This document shows positions 46,494-57,580 of a DNA stretch of 64,000 nucleotides, in pieces (positions within the stretch are counted from its first letter, which is position 1; every line of letters begins with the position of its first letter). The DNA lies in NCBI RefSeq assembly GCF_902167145.1, contig NC_050097.1, positions 224,645,034 through 224,709,033 on the forward strand, given 5' to 3'. The position numbers and the translations under genes are program-made. Below the pieces are notes generated by a model, which was not told where the DNA came from, ran no database searches, and worked only from the letters and a program-made list of their open reading frames with translations. The DNA comes from Zea mays. Its lineage: Eukaryota; Streptophyta; Magnoliopsida; Poales; Poaceae.

Positions 46494-49400
46494 GTTTATG
46501 CATCCGGGGGCTCAAGTTGGATCATTGATAGCGGGTGCACAAACCACATGACTGGGGAGAAAAGGATGTTCTCCTCCTATGAGAAAAACCATGATCCCCA
46601 AAGAGCTATCACATTCGGGGATGGAAATCAAGGTTTGGTCAAAGGTCTTGGTAAAATTGCTATATCACCTAACATTCTATTTCCAATGTTTTTCTTGTAG
46701 ATTCTTTAGATTATAACTTGCTGTCAGTTTCTCAATTATGTAAAATGGGTTACAACTGTCTTTTTATGGATATTGGTGTTACTGTCTTTAGAAGAAGTGA
46801 TGATTCAGTATCATTTAAGGGAGTATTAGAGGGCCAGCTATACTTAGTTGATTTCAATAGAGCTGAAATTGATACTTGTTTAATTGCTAAGACTAATATG
46901 GGTTGGCTCTGGCATCGTCGACTAGCCCATGTTGGAATGAAGAATCTTCACAAGCTTCTAAAGGGAGAACACATTTTGGGACTAACCAATGTTCATTTTG
47001 AGAAAGAAAAGGTTTGTAGCGCATGCTAAGCAAGGAAGCAAGTTGGTGTTCATCATCCACACAAGAACATCATGATGACCGACAGGCCACTTGAGCTACT
47101 CCACATGGACCTATTCGGCCCGATAGCTTACATAAGCATCGGTGGGAGTAAGTACTGTCTAGTTATTGTGGATGATTATTCTTGCTTCACTTGGATGTTC
47201 TTTTTGCAGGATAAATCTCAAACCCAAGAGACCTTAAAGGGATTCTTGAGACGGGCTCAAAATGAGTTCGGCTTAAGGATCAAGAAGATTAGAAGCGATA
47301 ATGGAACGGAGTTCAAGAACTCACAAATAGAAGGTTTTCTTGAGGACGAGGGCATCAAGCATGAGTTCTCTTCTCCCTACACGCCATAACAAAATGGTGT
47401 AGTGGAGAGGAAGAATAGAACTCTACTTGACATGGCGAGGACCATGCTTGATGAGTACAAGACTTCAGACCGGTTTTGGGCGGAAGCAATCAACACCGCT
47501 TGCTACGCCATCAACCGTCTCTACCTTCACCGAATCCTCAAGAAGACATCATATGAACTCCTCACCGGTAAAAAGCCCAATGTTTCATATTTTAGAGTCT
47601 TTGGTAGCAAATGTTTGATTCTTGTTAAAAGAGGAAGAAAATCTAAATTTGCTCCTAAGGTTGTAGAAGGCTTTTTACTTGGTTATGACTCAAACACAAG
47701 GGCATATAGAGTCTTTAACAAGTCCACTAGACTAGTTGAAGTTTCTTGTGACATTGTGTTTGATGAGACTATGGCTCTCAAGTAGAGCAAGTTGATCTTG
47801 ATGAGCTAGATGATGAAGAGGCTCCATGCGTCGCGCTAAGGAACATGTCCATTGGGGATGTGTGTCCTAAGGAATCCGAAGAGACTCCACAAGCACAAGA
47901 TCAACCTTCATCTTCCATGCAAGTATCTCCACCAACCCAAGATGAGGATCAAGCTCAAGATGATGAAAATAAAGATCAAGAGGAGCCACCTCAAGAGAAG
48001 GACAATAATCAAGAGGGAGATGTCAATGATCAAGACAAGGAAGATGATGAGGGTCCAAGACCGCCACACCCAAGAGTCCACCAAGTGATACAAAGAGATC
48101 ACCCCATGAACTCCATCCTCGGTGATATTCATAAGGGGGTAACCACTCGATCTCGTGTCGCTCATTTTTGTGAACATTACTCTTTTGTGTCTTCCATTGA
48201 GCCATACAGGGTGGAAGATGCATTAAGAGATTCAGATTGGGTGTTGGCGATGCAAAAGGAACTCAACAACTTCACAAGGAATGAGGTATGGCAACTCGTT
48301 CCACGTCCTAACCAAAATGTTGTAGGAACCAAGTGGGTCTTCCGCAACAAACAAGATGAGCATGGTGTGGTGACAAGGAACAAAGCCCGACTTGTGGCCA
48401 AGGGATATTCACAAGTCGAAGGTTTGGATTTCGATGAAACTTATGCACCCGTAGCTAGGCTTGAGTTAATTCGCATATTACTTGCCTATGCTACTTACCA
48501 TGGCTTCAAGCTCTATCAAATGGACGTGAAGAGTGCCTTCCTCAATGTACCAATCAAGGAGGAGGTCTATGTTGAGCAACCTCCCGACTTTGAAGATAGT
48601 GAGTACCCTAACCATGTCTATAAACTCTCTAAGGCTCTTTATGAGCTCAAGCAAGCCCCAAGAGCATGGTATGAATGCCTAAGAGATTTTCTTATCACTA
48701 ATGGCTTCAAAGTCGGAAAAGTCGATCCTACTCTCTTTACTAAAACAATTACAAATGATTTGTTTGTATGCCAAATTTATGTTGATGATATCATATTTGG
48801 GTCTACTAACAAATCTACTTGTCAAGAGTTTAGTAGGATCATGATTCAAAAATTCGAGATGTCTATGATGGGGGAGTTGAAGTATTTCTTAGGATTTCAA
48901 GTGAAGCAACTCCAAGAGGGCACCTTCATCATCCAAACTAAGTACACTCAAGACATAATCACCAAGTTTGGAATGAAGGATGCCAAGCCCATCAAGACAC
49001 CCATGGGAACCAATGGGCATCTCGACCTCGACACGGGAGGTAAATCCGTAGATCAAAAGGTATACCGGTCGATGATAGGATCTTTACTCTATTTATGTGC
49101 ATCTCGACTGGATATTATGCTTTCTGTATGCATGTGTGCAAGATTCCAAGCCGATCCTAAGGAAGTTCACCTTAGGGCCGTAAAACGAATCTTGAGATAT
49201 TTAGTTCATACACCTAAGTTTGGTCTTTGGTACCCCAAGGGATCCACTTTTGATTTGATAGGATATTCGGATGTTGATTGGGCAGGGTGTAAGATTGATA
49301 GAAAGAGCACATCGGGGACTTGTCAATTCTTGAGAAGATCCCTGGTGTCTTGGGCTTCAAAGAAACAAAATTTCGTAGCTCTTTCAACCGCCGAAGCCGA

Positions 49401-49731
49401 GTACATTGCCGTAGGCCATTGTTGCGCGCAATTGCTTTGGATGAGGCAAACCCTTAGGGATTATGGTTACAAATTAACCAAAGTCCCTCTCCTATGTGAT
49501 AATGAGAGTGCAATCCGCATGGCGGATAATCCCGTTGAGCACAGCCGCACTAAGCACATAGCCATTCGGTATCACTTTCTGAGGGATCACCAACAAAGGG
49601 AGGATATCGAGATAGCCTATGTGAGCACCAAAGAACAATTAGTCGATATCTTTACCAAGCCATTAGATGAGAAAACTTTTACCAAACTTAGGCATGATCT
49701 AAACATTCTTGATTCTAGGAATTTTGATTGA
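46494..49731 (+). pseudogene. S5 pol (frameshifts and stops in PR-IN; RT-RNase H clean)
   Basis: It starts after TTTTGTAG in the +1 frame relative to gag, with the protease IDSG near 46533. A one-base deletion near 46669 breaks PR; a TAA at about 47027 lies in the integrase finger (after CSAC); another at about 47387 replaces a Gln before the catalytic Glu block; and a one-base deletion near 47771 shifts the frame. From about 47800 to TGA 49729-49731 the frame is clean, including YVDDIIFG (about 48780) and TAEAEYIA (about 49395). Confidence 0.92.
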
Positions 49732-50553
49732 TATTTTGCACACATAGCTCATTTATGTACCTTTGATCATCTCTCTTTCATTTGCTATGACTAATGCGGT
49801 TTTCAAGTGTATTTCATGCTAAGTCATAGATTGAAAGGGAAATGGAGTCTTCGGCGAAGACAAGGCTTCCACTCAACTCCATCGTATTATTTCTCCTTCG
49901 CCATCACTCCGCATCACTCTCCAACTTTGGTATAATCCTTCCCTCATATATTATTTGCCAAAGGGGGAGAAAGTTTGAAAAGGGCTCTAATGACTCCATT
50001 TTTGGTGATTCATGCCAAAGGGGGAGAGAGTATTAGCTCAAAGCAAAAGGACCGCACCACCACGCCAATTTCAAAAGTTTTAAATGTTGTTTCAAAAATT
50101 GGTATCTTTTAAAAATAAGTTTTCCTCTAAGAAATTCTATCTCAATTGGTATCTAAAATATTTTATCTTCTTTCAATTTGAAAAACCCTCTTGAACACTA
50201 AGAGGGGAATTTCATTAAGGGGGAGTTTTGTTGAAGTCAAAGGAAAAGCATTTGAAACAGGGGAGAAAATTTCAAATCTTAAAATGCTTCTCAAAATCTT
50301 ATTCATATACCTTTGACTATTTGCAAAAAGACTTTGAAAAGAATTTCCAAAAGAATTTGCAAAAACAAAACAAGTGGTGCAAGCGTGGTCCAAAATGTTA
50401 AAATAAAGAAAGCAATCCATGCATATCTTATGAAAATGTAAATTGGTTTAATTCCAAGCAACCTTTGCACTTAACTTATGCAAACTAGTTCAATTCTGCA
50501 CTTATATATTTGCTTTGGTTTGTGTTGGCATCAATCACCAAAAAGGGGGAGAT
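49732..50553 (+). other. S5 post-pol region with polypurine tracts
   Basis: This is non-coding. GGGGGAG tracts occur near 49964, 50021, 50219 and 50546; a GGGGAG version near 50260 has lost one G. The last adjoins the 3' LTR. Confidence 0.8.
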
Positions 50554-51665
50554 TGAAAGGGAAATAGGGTCAAAGGTTATAAGTTCTACAGGTGCCAAAG
50601 GTTCAACACAAACCAATAAAAAAGTTCAAGAAAGGGTTCAAATAAAAAGGAGCAAAAGAAACCGAGGCAGCCCTGGTCTGGCGCACCAGATAGTGTCCGG
50701 TGCACCACCGGACAGTGTCCGGTGCGCCAGGGTGAATCCACTCGAACTGCTCAGCTTCGGGTTTCTGGAAATGGCTCTCCGCTATAATTCACCGTCCGGT
50801 GTAGCACCGGACTGTCTGGTGTGCCAGCGGAGAAACGACTAACAGCGTCAACGGTCGTCTGCAAAAGGGAACAGTGCAGTGAACAGTGCAGACTGCGCGC
50901 GCAGAAGTCAGAGCAGGTGCCAGAAGGTGCACCGGACTGTCCAGTGGCCCCACCTGTCAGAGCTCCAACGGTTGAACCCTAATGGTTGGGTGACGTGGCT
51001 GGCGCACCGGATAGTGTCCGGTGGCGCACCGGACTGTCCGGTGCGCCCTTCGACAACATCCTTCCCCAACGGCCACTTTGGTGGTTGGGGCTATAAATAC
51101 GCCCCAACCACCACTCTTCAGGGCATCCAAGTTTTTCAGCCAACACATTCAATACAAGAGCTAGTGCATTCAATACAAGACACAAATAGATTGAATCAAA
51201 ATCTCTCCAAGTCCTAATTCCACTCAAAGCAATTAGTGACTAGAAGAGAGAGTTTTGCCGTGTTATTTTGAGCTCTTGCGCTTGGATCACTTTTCTTCTT
51301 CCTCTATTCTTGTTCCCAAGACATTTATAATCAAAGCAAGAGACACCAATTGTGTGGTGGTCCTTGTGGGGACTAAGTGTCCCAATTGATTAAGAAGAGA
51401 AGCTCACTCGGTCTAAGTGACCGTTTGAGAGAGGGAAAGGGTTGAGGAGACCCGGTCTTTGTGACCACCTCAACGGGGAGTAGATTTGCAAGAACCAAAC
51501 CTCGGTAAAACAAATCACCGTGTCACACTCTTCATTTGCTTGTGATTTGTTTTCGCCCTCTCTTTCGGACTCGCTTTTATTTCTAACGCTAACCCCGGCT
51601 TGCAGTTGTGCTTAAAGTTTATAAATTTCAGATTTGCCTATTCACCCCCCTCTAGGCGACTTTCA
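50554..51665 (+). repeat. S5 3' LTR with internal deletion
   Basis: It begins TGAAAGGGAAATAGGGTCAAA, then jumps to GGTTATAAGTTCTACAGG, missing about 75 bp that are present in the 5' LTR (about 33512-33585). TATAAATA near 51091 keeps its inverted-repeat arms with one extra G in the loop-stem junction. It ends GACTTTCA before CGGAT. Confidence 0.93.
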
Positions 51666-51670
51666 CGGAT

Positions 51671-52620
51671 CATCCGCACCTGCGAAGGTTGCCAATACTA
51701 TGCACGATAGATGCACATGCCGGCTCAGGACCTCCAAACCATACCCGTCACATGGCCATTCTCAGTATGGGGGTTAGACTTGGTCGGGCCTTTCAAGAAG
51801 GCACCCGGAGGTTACACCCACTTGCTCATGGTGGTGGACAAATTCACCCAAGTGGATTGGGGCCAAACCAATCGGCAAGCTCGAATCATCGGAAGTCGTC
51901 GCTTTCTTCAATGACATCGTCTACCGCTTTGGGATACCCAACTCCATCATTACCGACAACGAGACCTAGTTTACTGGGGAATTGTTCCTACAGTTTTGCG
52001 ATGATTTCAACATACGGGTCGATTGGGCGACGGTGGCTCACCCAAAGCCGGCCAGGTCGAGCGGGCAAATGGCCTGATCCTGTAGGGCCTTAAGCCACGT
52101 ATTTTTGACAAGTTGGGAAAATTTGTTGGGTGGTGGGCAGCCGAGCTACCCGTGGTTCTCTGGAGCCTACGAACCACATCATCTAGAGCAATCGGTTGCA
52201 CGCCTTTCTTCCTGACATGTGGCATGGAAGTTGTGCTTCCCATGGAGTTAGAATATGGCTCCCTCAGGATTGAAGGATACAACAGCAAGCAAGCAACGAA
52301 TGACGCGTAGCTTGCTATTGACCTGATTGATGAAGTGCGCGAAGCGATCGTGCTCTGCTCTGCCAAGTACCAACAAGACTTACGATACTACCATAACCGA
52401 CAGGTGCGGGGTAGGTCGTTCAATGTTGGAGACCTAGTGTTGCGAAGGGTGATGACCACCAAAGACAAGCATAAGCTCTCGCAGTCGTGGGAAGGGCCTT
52501 AGATCATCGCCCAGACCCTACGTCCAGGAGCAAACCAGCTCAATGACAGCAACAACAACCTATTAACCAACACATGGAACATCGAGAACCCAAGAAAATT
52601 TTACCTACAAGAGGGGCGAG
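51671..52620 (+). pseudogene. G1 integrase, C-terminal part
   Basis: It continues G1 after S5. CEGCQYYAR supplies the last Cys pair of the zinc finger; the core begins at WPFSVWGLDLVGPF (about 51750-51795). Later come VERANGLILQGLK, which contains the catalytic Glu, and the PFFLTCGMEVVLPME segment (about 52205-52250). The C-terminal region has YYHNRQVRGRSFNVGDLVLR (52386-52445). Many stops and frame changes are present. The domain sits at the end of pol, confirming gypsy order. Confidence 0.82.
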
Positions 52621-52776
52621 TTGTGCTCCCCTCGTCTTTGGACTCAAGGAAGCTGAACCTGACGACCAAATCGCCACTTCCCGCTTGGGGGCTAGGGAAC
52701 ACCTCGGGTTATAGCACGCCCAAGACGTAGCGGGGTACCGTGATCAACGTTGGAAAATTGAGGGTAAAAAATCAAA
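52621..52776 (+). other. G1 3' non-coding end and breakpoint
   Basis: After integrase comes a short stretch with CTTGGGGGCTAGGG (about 52684), a plausible purine-rich primer area. Around 52727 the sequence 'gcggggtaccgtgatcaacg' faintly resembles the G1 LTR start, so a stub of 3' LTR may exist. The sequence then changes abruptly to Z1 at about 52776. Confidence 0.4.
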
Positions 52777-52951
52777 CTTGCTGGTGAATTGCTTCTAAAT
52801 CCCTGATCTCCTGGTCAAGCTGCTCCTTGTGAAGCATTGGGCTAGTGGCCTTTCTCTTTTGGCTCCTAGCCTCTCGTAGGGAGAGTGCGTCCTGATTTGT
52901 GTCCAATGGCTGCAAAGCCGCCCCTGGCACTATTGTCTTCTTCGGTGGCAT
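52775..52951 (-). pseudogene. Z1 gag N-terminus (truncated gypsy element)
   Basis: A minus-strand ATG at 52951 gives MPPKKTIVPGAALQPLD and about 58 codons with a charged helix (EQLDQEIRDLEAIHQQV), then runs into foreign sequence. It lies just inside a gypsy LTR and PBS, so it is the N-terminus of Gag of a zeon/cinful-like element. The rest is deleted. Family naming is from memory of similar grass elements and is tentative. Confidence 0.65.
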
Positions 52952-52989
52952 GACGAAGGTGGATGCTTGGCGAAGGTGGTCGCTGAGGG

Positions 52990-53009
52990 TCACCGGAGGT
53001 GGGCGCCAA
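52990..53009 (-). other. Z1 primer-binding site
   Basis: The minus-strand sequence after the LTR terminus reads TTGGCGCCCACCTCCGG. The TGGCGCC core is a gypsy-type PBS and fixes the LTR as a 5' LTR on the minus strand. Confidence 0.7.
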
Positions 53010-53679
53010 TGTTGGTCACTCGTTCTCAAATGCTATGAATCAAGAACAAGGCAACACAATCGTTAAGGATTAAGGATCTTCGTCTTCCGAAGTATTATCT
53101 CCACATGGAGATAATATTCATCAGACGAAGATCACAAAAGACAAACATTCATTATTTAATATATGAATGGGAATGTGAAAGGGTCAAGATGAAGACTGGA
53201 TCTTCATTAATTCATTTATATTCATGTTCCATAAAATATAAATGAATATTCAACAGTATTGATATTACAGTGATACCTTCGGCTTGCTCGAAGGCGAGGA
53301 TGCGAGAGAGTGATTACAATTCAGCGTGAACAGTACAGTGTTACTGTTCATCTGTTTATAGGCACGGGACGCAGCCCGAGCAAAAGTACATTTATGTCCT
53401 CAATATTTACACATGATCGTAATACAAGTTATTAAGGACTAAGTAGTCTTTTCCTCTTTCAGACATCATCATTATTCATCATCTTCATTGCGAGCCCAAG
53501 TTGTCCATCTGGTGATAGCTTCGACGTTTACTCTTATCTTCTTTGGATCTGTCTTCATCTTGTGTGCCTTCATCATAGAAGCTTGTATCTTGGAGACAAA
53601 GTTTCCTGTAGTAGCTTATGCTGAAAACAAATGGTTAATTATGTTTTTGAGGACCTTCGGAAGGAGAAGGCCCCCAACA
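53010..53679 (-). repeat. Z1 5' LTR (zeon/cinful-like)
   Basis: Plus-strand boundaries are TGTTGGTCAC and CCCCCAACA. It is similar throughout to 57581-58242. A minus-strand TATA box (TATAAACAG) lies at about 53353-53361. Because the interior of this LTR lies to its left (PBS side) and that of the other LTR lies to its right, they come from two different insertions. Confidence 0.8.
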
Positions 53680-54690
53680 ACTGTTGGTTAATTTATTGTT
53701 CATAATAAGATTATTGTATTAATTGGAACATGGAGAACCACCCGGGAAAACAGTGCTACCACAAGGGTGGAATGGGACGCCCTTTGTCAAGTAATTAGAA
53801 AAGCTAGGAAGAGATTACCTTACCCGAAAGGGCAAGCGGGGAGGCGTCGCTGTAGAGTATAGGGAGGTCCTCAGGTCGAACTGCTGCGATGGCTTTTCAG
53901 ATGAGGGATTCCTATGCTTCCTTCTTCCTGGATCCGTAGTGGGTTTTCTTGAACTAGTAGAACTTTAGAAAGGCCTTGTAGTGCTTCCATGCCTCACCTC
54001 CTTGGTAGAGGTGTATGGGATTCATGACCCCATGGCAGATGGGTAACACGACTTGTGGGTAAAGATGTGCAACCTCTGCAAAGTGTAAAACTGGTATATC
54101 AGTCGTGCTCACGATCATGAGCGGCTCGGACACTCACATGATTAACTTATGGAATTAAAATTAATTTGTCATTTGCATTGCATTGTGGGTGTTATTATTA
54201 ATTGTGATCTCTTATTTATTTGGGTTGGTATCTACTTATACTTAGTAACTGCTAATAAAACTTTGACCAACTTTAAAAGCAATGCTCAGCTTTAACCATC
54301 TCCTTCAGTAAGCCTTACACTTCACATGAGCCCCACCATAAGTGAGCTCATACACATTATTCCCCACAACTTATTGAGCGATGAACATATGTGAGCTCAC
54401 CCTTGCTGTACTCACATCTCCCAGGTCAAGAGCAGGTACCACAAGATAAGGAGCATGAAGGATGTCGCGATGAGTTCGTGAGAGATCTAGGTCGTCGTCT
54501 CCTAGTCAACTATGGTTGCTGGATCATTGTCTTTGTATGATGTAATTATTTAACTATTTTATACATAACTCCATTATATATTAAAGATGTGACATTCGTT
54601 TCTGTATCATGAGTCATCATATGTGTGAGACTTGATCCTAGCACACATTTGATTCGCGTCCGGGATTGGCCCTTAAATCCGAGCGTGACA
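53680..54690 (+). repeat. Degraded repeat, LTR-like
   Basis: No gene is visible. The segment from about 53740 to GAGCGTGACA (54690) resembles repeated grass LTR sequence, probably gypsy: it has phrases on 'ctcacccttgctgt' and ends in a GTGACA-type terminus. Start and family cannot be fixed from this window. Confidence 0.3.
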
Positions 54691-56438
54691 ACTTCCATCA
54701 GCCACTAGTGGGAATCTCAATCGATAGATTCAAAATTACAGCAAACTCACTCTCTTTCACTTCACTCTAGGTCCTTACTCTCTCAATAGCTCCTAAGCAT
54801 ATCCCTAAGAGATTAAGTTTTCCTTATCTCTCCTACACTTGTTCTTCTTAATCAAGAGCATTGGTTCTCATTCGAGTCGGCGAATGAATCTCTTGCCCTT
54901 GAAGCATTATTCCTGGCTGGATAGAGTGTCATCCGATAAGCTATGTTGCTCATTGTTGCAACCTTGGAGGTTTATGCTCACCCAAAAATTAAATAAAAGA
55001 ACCCCTCATCTCAAGAACTTGAGCTCTTGACTTGAGAATGACCTTGGGTTCATACACCCTATCCCCATTTAGAATGAGGATAGGGTGTGTATACCTAAGG
55101 TCTTAATGGCTTCCTCAACAATGTCAAGGTAGGCAAGGCAATCATTTGTGGTGAGCTGAACCACGAAACAAATACATGTCTCTTGTGTTATTTAACTTTT
55201 GCATTATGTATTTGCTCTTATTGTGATATATAGGGTTTGATATATATAATTATCCTTGCCATTTCCATTATTATTTCTGTTAAGTTATTAGACTAAACTG
55301 TATATACGTAGAAACATATACTTACTTGATCTACTGGTTATCTGATAAATCTTAAGTTAAGCGAAATATTTAAGCTAGTGTGATAGTGTTGCATGTTGTT
55401 CAACAGAGGCGGGTTATGACAGTGACCGACGTCAAGCGGCATTGTCGCTTGAGTTATTAATAAGTTTTAAGCATAGCTTATTTATCTCTCTCTAGTCGTA
55501 TCAGATCCTTACATAGGATGACCTGGTTGGGGACTAGGTTTTGTTCATTTCATATTTGTTCAGTTTTATATTTTGCGCCCTGAACATCTTGCGCTTATAT
55601 AGAAGAAATTAATATACATCAAAAGACGGCGATGGACACCACTGGTAATTTACATGCCTATGGTTTGTTGAATACAACCTATGCCTAGTAAGTAGATCAT
55701 GTTTGGTTGTTTGCCCAGTACAAACTAATAATGCCTCTACCTTATTGTCTTGTTCGTTACATAGCAATTGTGAATATGTCTTCTAGTGGGAGTGCTTTGC
55801 AAATTCATGGCGAAGGTGGTGATGATCGTACGCATGGGTGGATTCGGGCCTATGGCCACTAGGGCCCAGGCCCTACTATTGGACCGACTAATTGTGTAAT
55901 AGCAGCGCAAAAAATGTGAATAGTAATCGAACAACCCAACTAGCAACTTCTATCCTGGCATCCCCTGTGCGGTTGTGTTGAGAGCGGAGCAGCTGTTGGC
56001 TAGTGGCTAGGGTTAATGGTTTGGCACTTTGGGGGTGGCACCGCGGCCCCTGTGCGGCGGACCGGCGGGCGATGGCTGTGGGCTGCTTGCAGCTCACCTG
56101 CTCCTCTGCTCTATGGGGCGCTGGGGCGCGGACCAGCCACCAGGAGCCGAGCAGGGGCAGCCGGCCGGCACTCGCCTGCTCCTCTGCTACCTGCGGGGCG
56201 CGGGGGCAGCCGGTCGGCATTGCGACATGCTGGTGAAGTGGCGAGCAGGAGCAACATAGCTAGCAAGCACCGCAGGCGCAACAGACGCAGCTTGACAGCC
56301 TATGGTGAGCCTCGTGTTTCCAATTCCATGGTTTGTGCTTGTTGTTTGACACCGAGAAAATTATGTTGTGTCTAGAAGACTAGAAAGTTTCATAATCCAT
56401 AGTGATTATTGTTACAATTACAGTGTAGAGTGTACAAT
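54691..56438. other. Unassigned non-coding stretch
   Basis: No supported gene. It is AT-rich from 54700 to 55850, includes a near-palindromic foldback at 55040-55102, and has a GC-rich block at about 55975-56240 just before the hAT remnant. Open frames in the GC-rich block occur on both strands and show no family signal. Part may be the 5' region of H1. Confidence 0.45.
55040..55102. repeat. 63-nt imperfect foldback
   Basis: Arms of 25 nt (55040-55064 and 55078-55102) pair at 21 of 25 positions, including 11 consecutive pairs (ACACCCTATCC), around a 13-nt loop. It could be a small-RNA-type hairpin, a MITE scar or chance. Nothing in the neighbourhood decides between these. Confidence 0.6.
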
Positions 56439-57580
56439 ATGAAGAGAGTTCGAACAATAACATTATTTTATCAAGTCGCATCAAATCAAGAATCAAATGA
56501 AATCATTCAAGATGTACAAATTGGGACTAATTTGGATGAAAATGAAAACAATCAAGAATCACTAGATATTGGGACTGCACAAAATAATAGGGAATCAACA
56601 GATACTGAGATTGAGAATGATGTTAGTCAAAATGTGCAAGGCAATCCCAATGTTATGCTCAATCAAAACAATATTGTTGGTGATCCTGGACTTCGAAAAC
56701 CAATTGAAGAGTTAGATGTGAACATTCGAGATGTTGTTAGAAGAGAGTATTTATTGTTAGACCCTTGTCAACCAAAAGGTCACATATTTCCCAAGAAGCA
56801 AATAGGAGATAGACAAAGAAGTTTTCAGGAATCATGGTTCAAAAAGCATGAATGGTTGGAATACAGTGTTGCTAAAGGTGCGGCTTTTGCTTTTATTGTT
56901 TCCTTTTCAAGCAACCAAGAAGGGAAAACTTTGGTGTTGAAAGCTACACTGGTGCGATAGGGTATAACAATTGGAAGAATGCGATTAAGTCATTTGATGT
57001 ACATGTGGGTAACATTGATAGTGCTCATAATAACATGTGTTGAAAGCTACACTAGCACAAAGCGACAGGTTTATTAGAGAAAATGGAGAGCTTTGAGTTT
57101 GTTCTTGTGTTACACCTCATGATCAAAGTTTTGGGTAAGACTAATGATCTGTCATAATGATTGCAAAAGAAAGATCGAAATATTATTCGTGCCATAGGAT
57201 TGGTTGGTGTCACATTGCAAAAATTAAATGAGATAAGGCACCATGGTTGGGATGCTATTTTTGAAGAGGCCAAGGATTTTTGTCTTAAGCATAATATTGT
57301 TGTCCCGGATATGCCAGCGGAAATAGTTAGAAGAGGATGTTCTAGAGGTCATAGAGAACAGTTGGTTACTTATTATGAGCATCTTCATCATGATATATTC
57401 AATGTGGTGTTGGATCAAGTTATAGTTGAATTTAACAATCGTTTTGTTGAAAGGTCTACTCAACTCTTGAGATGTGTTGCTTGTCTTGATCCCAGTAATT
57501 ATTTTGCCAATTATGATGAAGATAAGCTTGTTGAACTTGCACAAATTTATGTTGATGACTTCACAGAATATGATTATATG
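56439..57580 (+). pseudogene. H1: hAT-type (ZMYM1-like) transposase remnant
   Basis: The ATG at 56439 opens MKRVRTITLFYQV. The frame contains DPGLRKPIEELDVNIRDVVR and a TTF-type zinc-finger N-terminal region (EYLLLDPCQPKGHIFPKK, SWFKKHEWLEYSV) that I associate with plant hAT/ZMYM1-like transposases. A frameshift at about 56940 leads into YNNWKNAIKSFDVH in another frame. The central catalytic region is deleted. From about 57060 and 57165 the C-terminal part (QKKDRNIIRAIGLVG, RGCSRGHREQL, ERSTQLLRCVACLDP) is visible. It is cut at 57580 by the Z2 LTR, so the C-terminal dimerisation region is lost. No terminal inverted repeats were recognised. Confidence 0.75.

Larger units (their letters stand above)
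33493..51665 (+). mobile_element. S5: Sirevirus carrying S6
   Basis: 5' LTR 33493-34677, PBS, gag 34726-35855 plus 44986-46480, pol 46494-49731, 3' LTR 50554-51665; TSD CGGAT at 33488-33492 and 51666-51670. Without S6 it is about 9.0 kb. LTR type matches S4. Gag has one nonsense codon; pol has two frameshifts and two stops before a long clean RT-RNase H half. Confidence 0.95.
319..52776 (+). mobile_element. G1: Ty3/gypsy retrotransposon hosting nested Sireviruses
   Basis: G1 is the outermost element. Its own sequence survives in pieces: 319-1111, 28784-30642, 31831-33492 and 51671 to about 52776. The pieces join exactly once the nested elements and one copy of each 5-bp duplication are removed. 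The domain order is LTR, primer-binding site, almost no gag, protease (DGGS), RT, RNase H and integrase. The integrase-last order and sequence style fit Ty3/gypsy, probably a Tat-like lineage. Stops and frameshifts are frequent, so it is an old dead copy. No full 3' LTR is visible: after integrase the sequence ends at about 52776 against an unrelated truncated gypsy element. Confidence 0.85.

Noticed and set aside
55975..56375. Overlapping GC-rich ORFs before the hAT remnant
   Set aside because: All frames on both strands are open together, with no motif or neighbour support.
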